The translations under genes and the position numbers were made by a program. Source: Pseudacidovorax sp. (lineage in GTDB: Bacteria; Pseudomonadota; Gammaproteobacteria; Burkholderiales; Burkholderiaceae_C). Taken from it: DNA of 64,000 nt. Location: the NCBI RefSeq assembly GCF_017991995.1, contig NZ_JAGOPN010000002.1:124001-188000 (forward strand), in the 5' to 3' direction. Below are positions 1 through 7,995 of the stretch, one piece after another. Positions within the stretch are counted from its first letter, which is position 1; the number at the start of each line of letters is the position of its first letter. Below the pieces are notes generated by a model that had not been told where the DNA came from, did no database searches, and worked only from the letters and a program-made list of their open reading frames with translations.

Positions 1-268
1 CCTTGCTGGAATTGAGGATGCGGAACTGGATGCCCGCCTCGTCGGTCGCGATGGCCATGGCGCCGCCCAGGGCGTCCACTTCCTTGACCAGATGGCCTTT
101 GCCGATGCCGCCGATGGACGGATTGCAGCTCATCTGGCCCAGGGTTTCGATGTTGTGTGTGAGCAGCAGGGTGCGGCAGCCCATGCGGGCCGCGGCCAGC
201 GCCGCCTCGGTGCCGGCGTGGCCGCCACCGACGACGATCACGTCGAAGGAATCGGGATGGATGTACAT
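1..268 (-). CDS. mnmG: MnmG (GidA), tRNA uridine 5-carboxymethylaminomethyl modification enzyme, N-terminal part
   Basis: The first 89 codons of MnmG are present; the gene runs off the left edge. The protein starts [20 protein letters not shown], which holds the Rossmann FAD-binding motif GGGHAG. It is followed by the family signatures [16 protein letters not shown] and GIQFRILN. MnmG works with MnmE in the cytoplasm to modify the wobble uridine of several tRNAs. The ATG at 266-268 is the only start that begins at the conserved N-terminus. In many proteobacteria mnmG lies beside the replication origin, which fits the origin-like region found about 7 kb away. Confidence 0.97.
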   Translation of the reverse strand, partial: MYIHPDSFDVIVVGGGHAGTEAALAAARMGCRTLLLTHNIETLGQMSCNPSIGGIGKGHLVKEVDALGGAMAIATDEAGIQFRILNSSK

Positions 269-303
269 GAGGAATGTCTCGAAAAGAAGGTGTCGGAGGT
301 GGC

Positions 304-723
304 TCAGGCCTCGATCAACTCGGTGCGCAAGCCGACGGCCGCGGCGGCAGCCGCCTGGCGCCGGTCGGCCGTCACGAACAGGTCGACGCCGGCCGCCTGT
401 GCCGTGCCGATGGGCAGCGCATCGAAGGCATGGAGCCGGGTCGCTTCCATGGCCGCCATGGCCAGCGCCTCGACGCGCCGGTCCATGGCCATGCATTCCA
501 GCTCGGCAAAGTCTTCGTGGATGATCGCCATAATGCGGCGGTAGTCCTCATCGGCCAGCACGCCTTCGTGGCGCTGCCGGTTGAGGGCGCTGGCGATCTC
601 GGCCTTGCAATGGGCCGCCACCACCACGGCGGAGGCCTGGTCGCTCAGTGCGAGCAGTTGCTCCCGGCCGGGTTCGGCGATGTAGCGCTTGGCCAGCGCC
701 GAGGCATCGAACAGCACGCGCAT
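304..723 (-). CDS. vapC: VapC-type PIN-domain ribonuclease toxin
   Basis: This 139-residue protein starts [19 protein letters not shown]. That is the PIN-domain opening with the first metal-binding Asp and a following acidic residue. Further acidic positions lie in [10 protein letters not shown] and near the C-terminus in [13 protein letters not shown] toxins cleave RNA, often tRNA or rRNA, with Mg2+. The gene lies 3 bp downstream of its antitoxin on the same strand, so the pair forms one operon. Length and motif order are normal for VapC. The RNA target cannot be read from the sequence. Confidence 0.9.
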   Translation of the reverse strand: MRVLFDASALAKRYIAEPGREQLLALSDQASAVVVAAHCKAEIASALNRQRHEGVLADEDYRRIMAIIHEDFAELECMAMDRRVEALAMAAMEATRLHAFDALPIGTAQAAGVDLFVTADRRQAAAAAAVGLRTELIEA

Positions 724-726
724 GGC

Positions 727-978
727 TCAGGCGCCCCGCTCGCGCTCGTCGATGATGAGCTGGGCGCCCGTGCGGCCATCGGGGCGCACCAGCTGCAGCG
801 GTTCGATGGGCTGCTTCCAACGCGGAACGCGGGCCACCGGCTCGGCCGCCTCGCCCACCGGCACCAGATCGGCCACCGGCCGGCCGTGGCGCAGGATGCG
901 CACGCGCTCGCCACGCTCGACGAGATCGAGCATGGCCGACGCATTGGCACGGAACTCACTCAGAGGAAGGGTGTGCAT
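727..978 (-). CDS. Phd/YefM-family antitoxin of the VapC pair
   Basis: This 83-residue protein starts MHTLPLSEFRANASAMLDLV and continues GERVRILRHGRPVADLVPV, the typical Phd/YefM DNA-binding fold. The C-terminal part (KQPIEPLQLV and RTGAQLIIDERER) is expected to wrap the toxin. The gene comes first in the operon, as usual for type II systems. Its product should neutralise the PIN toxin and repress the operon by binding the palindrome directly upstream. The ATG at 976-978 is the natural start; no Shine-Dalgarno fits between it and the palindrome. Confidence 0.88.
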   Translation of the reverse strand: MHTLPLSEFRANASAMLDLVERGERVRILRHGRPVADLVPVGEAAEPVARVPRWKQPIEPLQLVRPDGRTGAQLIIDERERGA

Positions 979-979
979 G

Positions 980-1007
980 AATGTACAAAATCAGCGTTTT
1001 GTACATT
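980..1007 (-). promoter_or_regulatory. Palindromic operator of the Phd/VapC operon
   Basis: A perfect inverted repeat, aatgtacaaaa-N6-ttttgtacatt, ends 1 bp before the antitoxin start codon (976-978). Eleven-base arms and AT-rich composition in GC-rich surroundings point to the autoregulatory operator. Because it abuts the ATG, the promoter must overlap or lie upstream of it, and the leader must be very short or contain the palindrome. Confidence 0.8.
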
Positions 1008-1067
1008 TTAGGAAAGACCGCAATCCCTTTGCCGGCCTAAGGGTGCGCGGACCGGCCCCAAAACAAA

Positions 1068-1092
1068 AGAGCGCAGGGATCGCCTGCGCTCT
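1068..1092 (-). terminator. Intrinsic terminator for the minus-strand small genes
   Basis: A perfect 10-bp stem, agagcgcagg / cctgcgctct, has a 5-nt loop. On the minus strand it is followed by a T-rich run (complement of aaacaaaa at 1061-1067), as expected for the end of the transcript from the small genes at 1508-1132. Confidence 0.75.
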
Positions 1093-1131
1093 CTTATCGG
1101 GGAGGGGACTTCGGGCCCCAGGTCCGGCAAC

Positions 1132-1317
1132 TCAGGCCGTGGCCAGTTCGCGGACGGGCTGAGCCGCTGTGGTCGCCGCGCGCTTGCGGCGGCTCACAGG
1201 CAGCTGCCAGTTGCGCTGGGTGACCTCGATCACATGGCGCACCCGGTCCTTTGGAGACACCAACGCGCCGATCCGGCGCGTCCCTGCAATGGAACGGAGG
1301 ATGTCCAGCGTGTCCAC
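1132..1317 (-). CDS. Small hypothetical protein (61 aa, GTG start)
   Basis: I do not recognise this family. From a GTG at 1315-1317 the frame reads VDTLDILRSIAG and later SPKDRVRHVIEVTQRNWQLP, then a basic stretch SRRKRA. The protein is hydrophilic, with no signal peptide or membrane segment. The start is 5 bp beyond the stop of the DUF1328 gene, so translation may be coupled. A clear intrinsic terminator follows 40 bp after the stop. That position between a real gene and a terminator is the main support; a ribosome site is weak. A chance open frame in GC-rich DNA remains possible. Confidence 0.45.
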   Translation of the reverse strand: MDTLDILRSIAGTRRIGALVSPKDRVRHVIEVTQRNWQLPVSRRKRAATTAAQPVRELATA

Positions 1318-1322
1318 GGTGT

Positions 1323-1508
1323 TCAATCCAGCACCTTCTTGGCGGCGCCCACGCCCAGGGCGGCCAGCACCACGAACACCACGGCCATCAGCAGGAACAG
1401 GCCGAACAGCAGCTTGGCGATGCCGGCGGCACCGGCGGCCACGCCGCCAAAACCCAGGGCACCCGCCACCAGAGCGATCAGGGCAAAGATCAGTGCGTAC
1501 TTGAGCAT
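1323..1508 (-). CDS. DUF1328 family small membrane protein (YtjA-like)
   Basis: This 61-residue protein starts [20 protein letters not shown] and ends with [15 protein letters not shown]. Two hydrophobic helices separated by a short Gly/Ala-rich turn are the hallmark of DUF1328. These small inner-membrane proteins are often stress-induced and have no established biochemical function. A good ribosome site, aaaggag, lies 7 nt upstream of the ATG, which settles the start. The gene is divergent from the glutathione S-transferase gene; the 229-bp gap between them shows no strong operator. Confidence 0.85.
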   Translation of the reverse strand: MLKYALIFALIALVAGALGFGGVAAGAAGIAKLLFGLFLLMAVVFVVLAALGVGAAKKVLD

Positions 1509-1737
1509 GGTTGACTCCTTTGTCGTCTCGTTGTGCGGCGAGCATTCGACTGAGCCTGCCGCGGTGCCTGAAGCGTAGTTGCGGCCTGTGCACCAAGCTG
1601 GACAGTGCCGCCCGCATGACCCCGTAGGACAAGCTCGCGCGCCGATCCAAGTACATTCGCGCTGCCGTGCAGGCCGCCACCGGACTGCACGCCACGCTCT
1701 CGCTTCCAGACCTTTTCCAACAGAAGGAGCCCTCTCC

Positions 1738-2346
1738 ATGAAGCTGTATTACTCCCCCGGCGCCTGCTCGCTCTCCCCGCACATCGCCCTGCGCGAAGCC
1801 GGCCTGGCCTTCGAGCCGGTGCTCGCCAGCACCAAGTCGCACAAGCTGCAGGATGGCACCGACTACTACGGCATCAATCCGCTGGGCTACGTGCCGATGC
1901 TGGAACTGGACGACGGTACCCGCCTGCGTGAAGGCCCGGCCATCGTGCAGTACATCGCCGACCAGGTCCCCACCAAGAATCTGGCGCCCGCCAACGGCAC
2001 GCTGCAGCGCTACCGCCTGCAGGAATGGCTGACCTTCATCGGCACCGAGATCCACAAGGGCTTCAGCCCGCTGTTCAACCCGGCCGTGCCCGAAGACACC
2101 AAGAAGGTCTTCGCCGACAAGCTGCGCACGCGCTTCCAGTGGCTGGACAGCCAGCTTGAAGGCAAGGACTACCTGATGGGCGAGCACTTCAGCGTCGCCG
2201 ACGGCTACCTGTTCACCACCGTCAACTGGGCCAAGCCGATGAACATCGACCTGAGCGCCTACAAGCACCTGCTGGCCTGGCATGCGCGCGTGGGCGCGCG
2301 TCCGGCCGTGCAGGAAGCGCTCAAGGCCGAAGGACTGCTGAAGTAA
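1738..2346 (+). CDS. gst: Beta-class glutathione S-transferase
   Basis: This 202-residue cytosolic protein starts [20 protein letters not shown]. Cys10 in GACSLSP is the residue that binds glutathione in bacterial beta-class enzymes. The thioredoxin-like N-terminal domain has the cis-proline loop GYVPMLEL and the glutathione-contact motif [12 protein letters not shown]. The helical C-terminal domain carries [15 protein letters not shown]. It should conjugate or otherwise use glutathione in detoxification. A strong ribosome site, gaaggag, precedes the ATG, and an intrinsic terminator follows, so the gene is probably monocistronic. Confidence 0.95.
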   Translation: MKLYYSPGACSLSPHIALREAGLAFEPVLASTKSHKLQDGTDYYGINPLGYVPMLELDDGTRLREGPAIVQYIADQVPTKNLAPANGTLQRYRLQEWLTFIGTEIHKGFSPLFNPAVPEDTKKVFADKLRTRFQWLDSQLEGKDYLMGEHFSVADGYLFTTVNWAKPMNIDLSAYKHLLAWHARVGARPAVQEALKAEGLLK

Positions 2347-2369
2347 GGCAGGGTCCATTGGCCGATCAG

Positions 2370-2407
2370 GGCGGGCGACGTGCCAAGCGCGACGCCCGCC
2401 TTTTTTT
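2370..2407 (+). terminator. Intrinsic terminator after the glutathione S-transferase gene
   Basis: An 8-bp GC stem, ggcgggcg / cgcccgcc, is followed at once by seven T residues, 24 bp after the stop codon. Confidence 0.9.
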
Positions 2408-2523
2408 GGGCGGCCCGGCCGGCACGCCTACACCGAAAACCACAACCCTGCCGTAGCGCCGTCACTGGCCGTGACCTACCCTGCCGCCTTCGTCTTTCTC
2501 ATCCCCACTTCAACACCCGAGCC

Positions 2524-3633
2524 ATGAGTTCTTCCCTCTTCGACCCCGTCCAGGCCGGCGACCTCCAGCTCGCCAATCGCATCGTGATGGCACCGCTGAC
2601 GCGCAACCGTTCGCCCAACGCCATCCCCAAGCCGATCACGGCCACCTATTACGCGCAGCGTGCCACCGCCGGCCTGCTGATCACCGAGGCCACCGCCATC
2701 AGCCACCAGGGCCAGGGCTATGCCGACGTGCCGGGCCTCTATGGCACCGAGCAGCTGGACGGCTGGAAGCGCGTCACGCAGGCCGTGCACGATGCCGGCG
2801 GCAAGATCGTCACCCAGCTGTGGCACGTGGGCCGCGTGTCGCACGACAGCCTGCAGCCCGACGGCCAGCCGCCGGTCGCGCCCTCGGCCATCGCCGCCAA
2901 GACCAAGACCTACCTGATCGACGCGCAGGGCAACGGCAGCTTCGCCCCCACCTCCACGCCCCGCGCGCTGGACCTGGAAGAGCTGCCCGGCATCGTCCAC
3001 ACCTTCGCCGCGGCCGCCCGCAACGCCGTGGAGACCTGCGGCTTCGACGGCGTGGAAATCCATGCCGCCAATGGCTACCTGCTGGACCAGTTCCTCAAGG
3101 ACGGCGCCAATAAGCGCACCGACGACTACGGCGGCAGCATCGAGAACCGCGCACGCCTGCTGCTGGAATGCACCCGTGCCGTGGTCGACGCGGTGGGCGG
3201 CGGCAAGGTGGGCATCCGCCTGTCGCCGGTCACGCCGGCCAACGACATCGTCGACAGCGATCCGCAGCCGCTGTTCAACCATGTGGTGCGCCAACTGGGC
3301 CCGCTGGGCTTGGCCTATGTGCACGTGATCGAAGGCGCCACCGGCGGCCCGCGCGACGTCGAGGGCCGGCCCTTCGACTACGAGGCGCTGAAGAAGGCGT
3401 ATCGCGAGGCGGGCGGCAAGGGCGCCTGGATGGTCAACAACGGCTACACCCGCGAGCTGGCCGAGGAAGCCGTGAAGAAGGGCGCAGACCTGGTCGCCTT
3501 CGGCCGCCCCTACATCGCCAACCCGGACCTGGTGCGCCGCCTGAAGGAGAACGCCCCGCTCAACACGCCGGACACCAAGACCTTCTACGGCGGCGGCGAG
3601 AAGGGCTACACGGACTATCCGACGCTGAGCTGA
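2524..3633 (+). CDS. Old Yellow Enzyme family alkene reductase (NemA-like)
   Basis: This 369-residue FMN enzyme reduces activated C=C bonds or nitro groups of electrophiles with NAD(P)H in the cytoplasm. It is a TIM barrel with the family motifs in order: MAPLTRNRS near residue 20 (FMN-contact Thr), QLWHVGRVSH near residue 100, GVEIHAANGYLLDQFL near residue 180 (the His/Asn pair that binds the substrate oxygen), and RTDDYGGS. The end, FGRPYIANPDLVRR, is the FMN phosphate region. The ATG at 2524 starts the conserved sequence. The neighbouring glutathione S-transferase suggests a shared detoxification role, but a terminator separates the genes. Confidence 0.93.
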   Translation: MSSSLFDPVQAGDLQLANRIVMAPLTRNRSPNAIPKPITATYYAQRATAGLLITEATAISHQGQGYADVPGLYGTEQLDGWKRVTQAVHDAGGKIVTQLWHVGRVSHDSLQPDGQPPVAPSAIAAKTKTYLIDAQGNGSFAPTSTPRALDLEELPGIVHTFAAAARNAVETCGFDGVEIHAANGYLLDQFLKDGANKRTDDYGGSIENRARLLLECTRAVVDAVGGGKVGIRLSPVTPANDIVDSDPQPLFNHVVRQLGPLGLAYVHVIEGATGGPRDVEGRPFDYEALKKAYREAGGKGAWMVNNGYTRELAEEAVKKGADLVAFGRPYIANPDLVRRLKENAPLNTPDTKTFYGGGEKGYTDYPTLS

Positions 3634-3675
3634 AGCGTCAGAGACTGCCGGCGTGCGCGCTTGCAGGCATGGACC

Positions 3676-3701
3676 GGAAGGGCAGCTTCGGCTGCCCTTC
3701 C
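3676..3701. terminator. Bidirectional hairpin between convergent genes
   Basis: A perfect 11-bp stem, ggaagggcagc / gctgcccttcc, is capped by a ttcg tetraloop. It lies between the stops of the reductase (plus) and copA (minus). There is no long T-tract, so it may act as a weak terminator or as a 3'-end stabiliser. Confidence 0.65.
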
Positions 3702-3702
3702 G

Positions 3703-5985
3703 TCATTCCGACCGCTGGCCCGACGATGCCGGCTGCCAGCGGCGCAGCAGCAGGGCATTGGCCATCACGCTGACGCTCGACGCCGCCATGGCCGCACCGG
3801 CCACCACCGGGCTGAGCAGCCCGAAGGCCGCGAAGGGGATGCCGACCACGTTGTAGGCGAAGGCCCAGAACAGGTTCTGCCGGATCTTGGCCACCGTGCG
3901 GGCCGACAGGTCGAAGGCCTGAGCCACGAGGGCCAGATCGCCGCGCATCAGGGTGATGCCCGCGGCTTCCATGGCCACGTCGGTGCCGTTGGCCATGGCC
4001 AGGCCCACATCGGCCGCGGCCAGCGCAGGTGCGTCGTTGGCGCCGTCGCCCACCATGGCGACCACGCGTGCGCCGCCTTCCTTCAAGGCCGCCACGGCGG
4101 CCGCCTTGTCGGCCGGCAGCACCTGTGCCCGCACGTCCTCGGCCGCGATGCCCACGCGCCGGGCCAGCGCCTGCGCGGCACGCGCGTTGTCGCCGGAGAT
4201 CATCACCACCCGCAGCCCGCGCGCACGCAGGGCCGCCACCGCCTCCGCCGCCCCCGGCTTGGGCTCATCGGTGAAGCCGAGCAATGCCTCGACCGCCTTC
4301 ACCCGCTCACCCTCCGCATCGAGGCTCAGCAGCGCGGACACCGAGGAACCTGTGGACAACAGCGCCTCGACCTTTTCCGGTGGCAAGGCAGCACCCAATT
4401 CCTCGCACCAGCGCAGGCTGGCGAGTGCCCAGGGCGTGCCATCGATCACGGCGCGGATCCCACGGCCCGGCACGGCGCGAACCTCGAGTGCCTCGTCGGG
4501 CGCGAGGTCCCGCGACTTCGCGGCCTCCATCACCGCCCGGGCCAGCGGATGTTCGCTGCCCTGCTGCAGCGTGGCAGCGATGCGCAGCACCTGCCCTTCG
4601 TCCAAGGTCCCCGTCGCGTCGAGCCGGCTGAGCTGCGGCTGTCCGCGCGTCAGCGTGCCCGTCTTGTCGAAGGCCACTGTGTCCACCCGGTGCGCGCGCT
4701 CCAGCGCCGTCGCGTCCTTGATCAGGATGCCGTGGCGTGCGGCGACGCCGGTGCCGGCCATCACCGCCACCGGCGTCGCCAGGCCCAGCGCGCAGGGGCA
4801 GGCGATCACCAGCACGGCCACCGCGTGGATCAGCGCCGTTTCAAGCGGCGCACCGCCCAGGAACAGCCAGCCCAGCAGCGTCAGCAGCGCCAGGCCCAGC
4901 ACGACCGGCACGAAGACGGCAGCCACCCGGTCCACCAGCCGCTGGATGGGCGCCTTGGCGGCTTGCGCGTCCTCCACCAACCGGATGATGCGGGCCAGCA
5001 CGCTTTCCGTGCCGACAGCCAGCACCTCCACCACCAGGCGGCCGGCGCCATTGACCGAACCGCCCGTCAGCCGGCTACCGGCCGACTTGGCCACGGGCAG
5101 AGGTTCGCCCGTGAGCATGGATTCGTCCACTTCCGACTCGCCTTCCAGCACGCGGGAATCGGCCGGGATGCGTTCGCCGGGCCGCACGGCCAGCCGGTCG
5201 CCCACCATCACCTCGGCCAAGGGAACATCGCTTTCCTCGGTGCGGCGACCACGCGACTGCAACAGGTGCGCCGTCTCGGGCCGCAGTTGCTGTAGCGCAC
5301 GGATGGCCGACGTGGCCTGCCGCTTGGCGCGCGCCTCCAGCCACTTGCCCAGCAGCACCAGCGCGATCACGACCGACGAGGCTTCGAAATAGAGATGGGG
5401 TTCGCCGCCGTGCGCGCCATGCAGGCGGGCGCGCCACCAGAGCCACAGCGACAGCCCGAAGGCAGCGCTGGTGCCCAGGGCGACCAGCAGGTCCATGTTG
5501 CCGGTCCCGGCCCGGGCCGCATGCCAGCCTGCGCGGTAGAAGCGCGCGCCCAGCACGAACTGCACGGGCGCCGCCAGCAACAGTTGCAGCCAGGCAGGCA
5601 GCATCCAGTCCAGCCCGAAGGGCATCCCCAGCATGGGCAGCACCAGAGGAAAGGACAGCAGCAGCGCCGCGGCCACCGGGCCGAATCCTGCCCATGGCCC
5701 CACCCCCGCTTCTGCCTGCGTCGCCTCGGCACTGCGCGGTTCGTAGCCGGCCTGCCGGACGGCGCGTCGCAGCCGGAGTGCGGCATCGGCACCGTCGTCG
5801 CCCGACCAACGGACGCGGGCCGATTCCGTCGCCAGGTTCACGCTGGCCTCCTGCACACCCGGCACCTGGCGCAGGGCCTTTTCCACACGGGACACACAGG
5901 AGGCACACGTCATGCCGCCGATGCCGAGGTCCAGCGTCTGCGCGGCCCCCGGGACGGGCGCGGTGTCGATCGAAGATGCATTCAT
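3703..5985 (-). CDS. copA: Copper-exporting P-type ATPase CopA
   Basis: This 760-residue inner-membrane pump exports Cu(I) at the cost of ATP. The order is one N-terminal heavy-metal domain ([15 protein letters not shown], CxxC near residue 30), membrane helices, the actuator loop with TGEP, the metal-channel motif [11 protein letters not shown], the phosphorylation motif FDKTGTLT, the SEHPLARAV motif and the hinge [10 protein letters not shown]. All catalytic residues are present. The start ATG (5983-5985) lies just before the metal domain and only 7 bp from a CueR-type -10 element, so the message is probably leaderless. It is divergent from copZ and cueR, and both directions have CueR boxes. 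Confidence 0.96.
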   Translation of the reverse strand: MNASSIDTAPVPGAAQTLDLGIGGMTCASCVSRVEKALRQVPGVQEASVNLATESARVRWSGDDGADAALRLRRAVRQAGYEPRSAEATQAEAGVGPWAGFGPVAAALLLSFPLVLPMLGMPFGLDWMLPAWLQLLLAAPVQFVLGARFYRAGWHAARAGTGNMDLLVALGTSAAFGLSLWLWWRARLHGAHGGEPHLYFEASSVVIALVLLGKWLEARAKRQATSAIRALQQLRPETAHLLQSRGRRTEESDVPLAEVMVGDRLAVRPGERIPADSRVLEGESEVDESMLTGEPLPVAKSAGSRLTGGSVNGAGRLVVEVLAVGTESVLARIIRLVEDAQAAKAPIQRLVDRVAAVFVPVVLGLALLTLLGWLFLGGAPLETALIHAVAVLVIACPCALGLATPVAVMAGTGVAARHGILIKDATALERAHRVDTVAFDKTGTLTRGQPQLSRLDATGTLDEGQVLRIAATLQQGSEHPLARAVMEAAKSRDLAPDEALEVRAVPGRGIRAVIDGTPWALASLRWCEELGAALPPEKVEALLSTGSSVSALLSLDAEGERVKAVEALLGFTDEPKPGAAEAVAALRARGLRVVMISGDNARAAQALARRVGIAAEDVRAQVLPADKAAAVAALKEGGARVVAMVGDGANDAPALAAADVGLAMANGTDVAMEAAGITLMRGDLALVAQAFDLSARTVAKIRQNLFWAFAYNVVGIPFAAFGLLSPVVAGAAMAASSVSVMANALLLRRWQPASSGQRSE

Positions 5986-5992
5986 GGACGCA

Positions 5993-6023
5993 AGGCTACG
6001 GCTTGACACGGTGGCAAGGTCAA
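5993..6023 (-). promoter_or_regulatory. CueR-type promoter of copA
   Basis: On the minus strand, -35 ttgacc (6023-6018) and -10 tagcct (5998-5993) are separated by 19 bp. That over-long spacer is typical of MerR-family activated promoters. The dyad ttgacctt...gtgtcaag spans the spacer. The -10 lies 7 bp before the copA ATG, so transcription should begin at or next to the start codon. Confidence 0.75.
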
Positions 6024-6088
6024 GACGTCCTCGCCACGTCGACGGACATCGGAAATGCGCAGCACGGCGCCAAAAGGGTTTTGTTGCC

Positions 6089-6119
6089 TTGACCTTCACA
6101 TCGTGTCAAGGTCCACACT
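6089..6119 (+). promoter_or_regulatory. CueR-type promoter of copZ-cueR
   Basis: A -35 ttgacc at 6089 and a -10 cacact at 6114 are separated by 19 bp. The spacer carries the dyad gacctt-N11-aaggtc (6091-6113). This is the usual MerR/CueR architecture, in which the regulator twists DNA to correct the long spacer. It faces the copZ gene. Confidence 0.8.
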
Positions 6120-6163
6120 CCAGGGTGTTCCCTTTTTTTTAGGCCCTCTCACAGGTTTTTTTC

Positions 6164-6370
6164 ATGACTTTTCCTCTCCACGTCTTCCAGGTCAGCGGAA
6201 TGAGCTGCCAACACTGCGTCCGTGCCGTCACCCAGGCGGTCCAGGATGTCGATCCCGATGCCGAGGTGCGCATCGATCTGCCCGCCGGTCGCGTGGAGGT
6301 GCAGAGCGCCGAAGCCCCCGCCGCACTGCAGGACGCGATCCGCGAAGCGGGCTATACCGTCCAGGGCTGA
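6164..6370 (+). CDS. copZ: Copper chaperone CopZ (heavy-metal-associated domain)
   Basis: This 68-residue cytosolic protein is a single HMA domain. The Cu(I)-binding motif GMSCQHC sits at about residues 12-18, followed by the beta-alpha-beta-beta-alpha-beta pattern ending REAGYTVQG. It should carry Cu(I) to CopA or to the sensor. A CueR-type promoter lies directly upstream and cueR follows 31 bp downstream, so the two are probably co-transcribed. The ATG at 6164 has only a weak ribosome site. Confidence 0.92.
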   Translation: MTFPLHVFQVSGMSCQHCVRAVTQAVQDVDPDAEVRIDLPAGRVEVQSAEAPAALQDAIREAGYTVQG

Positions 6371-6401
6371 CGCCTTTTTCCTCACGGAACCCGGTCCGGC
6401 C

Positions 6402-6848
6402 GTGGCCCCCCGTTCCTCCTCGCCGTCCACAGCGACGGCCCCACCGCTCACCATCGGCCAGGCCGCCGCCCGCTCCGGCGTGTCGGCCCGCATGGTGCGC
6501 CACTACGAGACGCTGGGGCTGCTGCCCGCCGTCTCGCGCACCGACGCCGGTTATCGCCTCTACGGCGATGCCGACGTCCATTCCCTGCGTTTCATCAAGC
6601 GGGCCCGCGACCTGGGCTTCTCCATCGACGAGATCCAGCAGCTCGTCGGCCTCTGGCATGACCGCAGCCGCCCGAGCGCGGCGGTGAAACGCATTGCCCG
6701 CACCCACCTGGACGACCTGGACCGGCGCATTGCCGAACTCCAGGCCATGCGCGGCACGCTCGCCCACCTGGTCCATGGCTGCCGGGGCGACCATCGGCCC
6801 GACTGCCCCATCCTCGAAGACCTGGCAGGAAGCGGCCTACCGCGCTGA
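6402..6848 (+). CDS. cueR: CueR, copper-responsive MerR-family activator
   Basis: This 148-residue protein has an N-terminal winged-helix domain (LTIGQAAARSGVSARMVRHY, then DAGYRLYG) and a dimerisation helix (LDDLDRRIAELQAM). Its C-terminal metal loop is HGCRGDHRPDCPI. The Cys-x7-Cys pair in that loop is the Cu(I) site that defines CueR within the MerR family. The chosen start is a GTG at 6402, about 15 residues before the DNA-binding domain; a start closer to TIGQAA is possible. It should activate both copA and copZ-cueR in response to Cu(I). Confidence 0.93.
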   Translation: MAPRSSSPSTATAPPLTIGQAAARSGVSARMVRHYETLGLLPAVSRTDAGYRLYGDADVHSLRFIKRARDLGFSIDEIQQLVGLWHDRSRPSAAVKRIARTHLDDLDRRIAELQAMRGTLAHLVHGCRGDHRPDCPILEDLAGSGLPR

Positions 6849-7217
6849 ACACGCGTCGGATCGCCCAGGCCCGGTGATCCGGCCGGGCGAATGTGCCCAT
6901 CGTGTCTCTCGATCACGCCACACGAACGCTTGCGCGAAGCCGCGGAAAGCCCCCGTTTGTGGAAAAGCGGCCGCCCTACCCCCGGACGGCGCTCAAGACG
7001 CCGTGTTATCCGCTTCTCCCCAGCTGGACTGGATAACTTTGTGGGCAACTCGCGCGTTGTCTTGTAAAGCCACTGCAAGTCCTTGATATCAATGAACTTT
7101 CAACAATCTGCACAAATAATCAGCAGTGCATATTTAAGGCGTCCAAAGCCCAATCCCACATTTGCACCCCCCTTGTCAAAGGACAACTGTGGGGATGAAT
7201 CCGGCACAACTGCCCGG

Positions 7218-7226
7218 TTATCCACA
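7218..7226 (+). promoter_or_regulatory. DnaA box (perfect TTATCCACA)
   Basis: Exact match to the strong DnaA-box consensus in copy A of the origin module. Its counterpart in copy B is at 7717. Confidence 0.85.
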
Positions 7227-7337
7227 CCCGAGGACGGACGGCCGGCATTTGTCCCCATCGGTGCGACATCCACGAAGCAACCCTGCCCACATGGGCCAAG
7301 GAAGGCCAAATGCCTGTCCGGCCGAGGGATTTGTGGG

Positions 7338-7346
7338 TTTTCCACA
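7338..7346 (+). promoter_or_regulatory. DnaA box (one mismatch, TTTTCCACA)
   Basis: One mismatch to the consensus. The equivalent position in copy B (7836) is a perfect box, so this copy has diverged at one base. It is followed by the shared aggccgg and ccttatctat blocks. Confidence 0.65.
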
Positions 7347-7716
7347 GGCCGGTGGCTTCCTTATCTATTACGACTATTCAGATATTGAAGATGAAGGAAG
7401 GAAAACCGGGACAACGGGCGCCCGCAAAAAAAAGTGGAGATGTCGCGGCGCGCCGATCCGATGGAGAACGACCGAAGCGACGCCGGCTGGGGGACGCCGA
7501 AACCGCCGTCTGTCCCCATATTCGTTGGACAACTTTGTGGGCAACTGTCGGACTGCCTTGTAAAGCCATCGCAACTCTTTGATTTACAACAAGTATCTTT
7601 GGGCTGCTCATTTTTTTGGCAGTGCATAGTTTGAGCCGGTATCGGCGCTTGGCAGCCAGAAAGCAGACGTCCTGTCAAAGAACAACTCTGGGGACGGCTG
7701 TGGAACAAGCGCCGTC

Positions 7717-7725
7717 TTATCCACA
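7717..7725 (+). promoter_or_regulatory. DnaA box (perfect TTATCCACA)
   Basis: Exact match in copy B, 499 bp after the box at 7218. Confidence 0.85.
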
Positions 7726-7835
7726 GCCAGGGCGCTTCGGCCGAGGTTGTTCGCCCGCCCACGACAGCACGGACGCAGGGTTGCCCACATCCGTCGCTCG
7801 GCGCCAAATCCTTGGCAGGCCGGGGAAAACCATGG

Positions 7836-7844
7836 TTATCCACA
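7836..7844 (+). promoter_or_regulatory. DnaA box (perfect TTATCCACA)
   Basis: Exact match in copy B, directly before the AT-rich tract at 7859-7900. Confidence 0.85.
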
Positions 7845-7995
7845 GGCCGGGTGCATCCTTATCTATGACGACTAATGTTGAAATAAAAGAAAAGAACAAA
7901 GTCAGGACAACTCCTGCGCCGGGCGTCAAAGCGCAATTCACGGTCTTTCCGAAATCGCTGGGTGCCCTGCGTCCGCACCGCTACGATCCGCCCCC

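Larger units (their letters stand above)
6999..7430 (+). repeat. Tandem origin module, copy A
   Basis: This copy matches copy B at a steady offset of about 496-499 bp. Shared blocks in order are aactttgtgggcaact (7035), cttgtaaagcca (7061), tgtcaaaggacaactctggggac-like sequence (about 7174), the perfect DnaA box (7218), ttttccacaggccgg (7338), ccttatctat (7359) and gggacaac (7408). Between blocks the copies have diverged strongly. Confidence 0.75.
7502..7927 (+). repeat. Tandem origin module, copy B
   Basis: Second copy of the unit, with blocks aactttgtgggcaact (7531), ccttgtaaagccat (7556), cctgtcaaagaacaactctg (about 7671), the DnaA boxes at 7717 and 7836, ccttatctatgacgac (about 7857) and aggacaac (7904). 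It keeps two perfect boxes where copy A keeps one. Confidence 0.75.
6955..7960. other. Probable chromosomal replication origin (oriC)
   Basis: About 1.1 kb between cueR and creB holds no convincing gene. It contains three perfect DnaA boxes TTATCCACA (7218, 7717, 7836), near-perfect boxes (7338 forward; 6958-6966 reverse, ttttccaca), and AT-rich tracts near 7083-7137, 7361-7395 and 7859-7900 that could unwind. The whole region is made of two diverged tandem units. All three perfect boxes point the same way. mnmG is 7 kb to the left, as near oriC in many proteobacteria. No dnaA is in the window, so the assignment rests on boxes, composition and context. Confidence 0.75.

Noticed and set aside
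7083-7843. Several short open frames inside the origin-like region
   Set aside because: They differ between the two tandem copies, have no ribosome sites or known motifs, and lie across DnaA boxes and AT-rich tracts.
6955-7960. Iteron-type plasmid origin
   Set aside because: There is no replication initiator or partition gene nearby, and the repeats are two long modules with DnaA boxes rather than short iterons. mnmG and proC are chromosomal genes.
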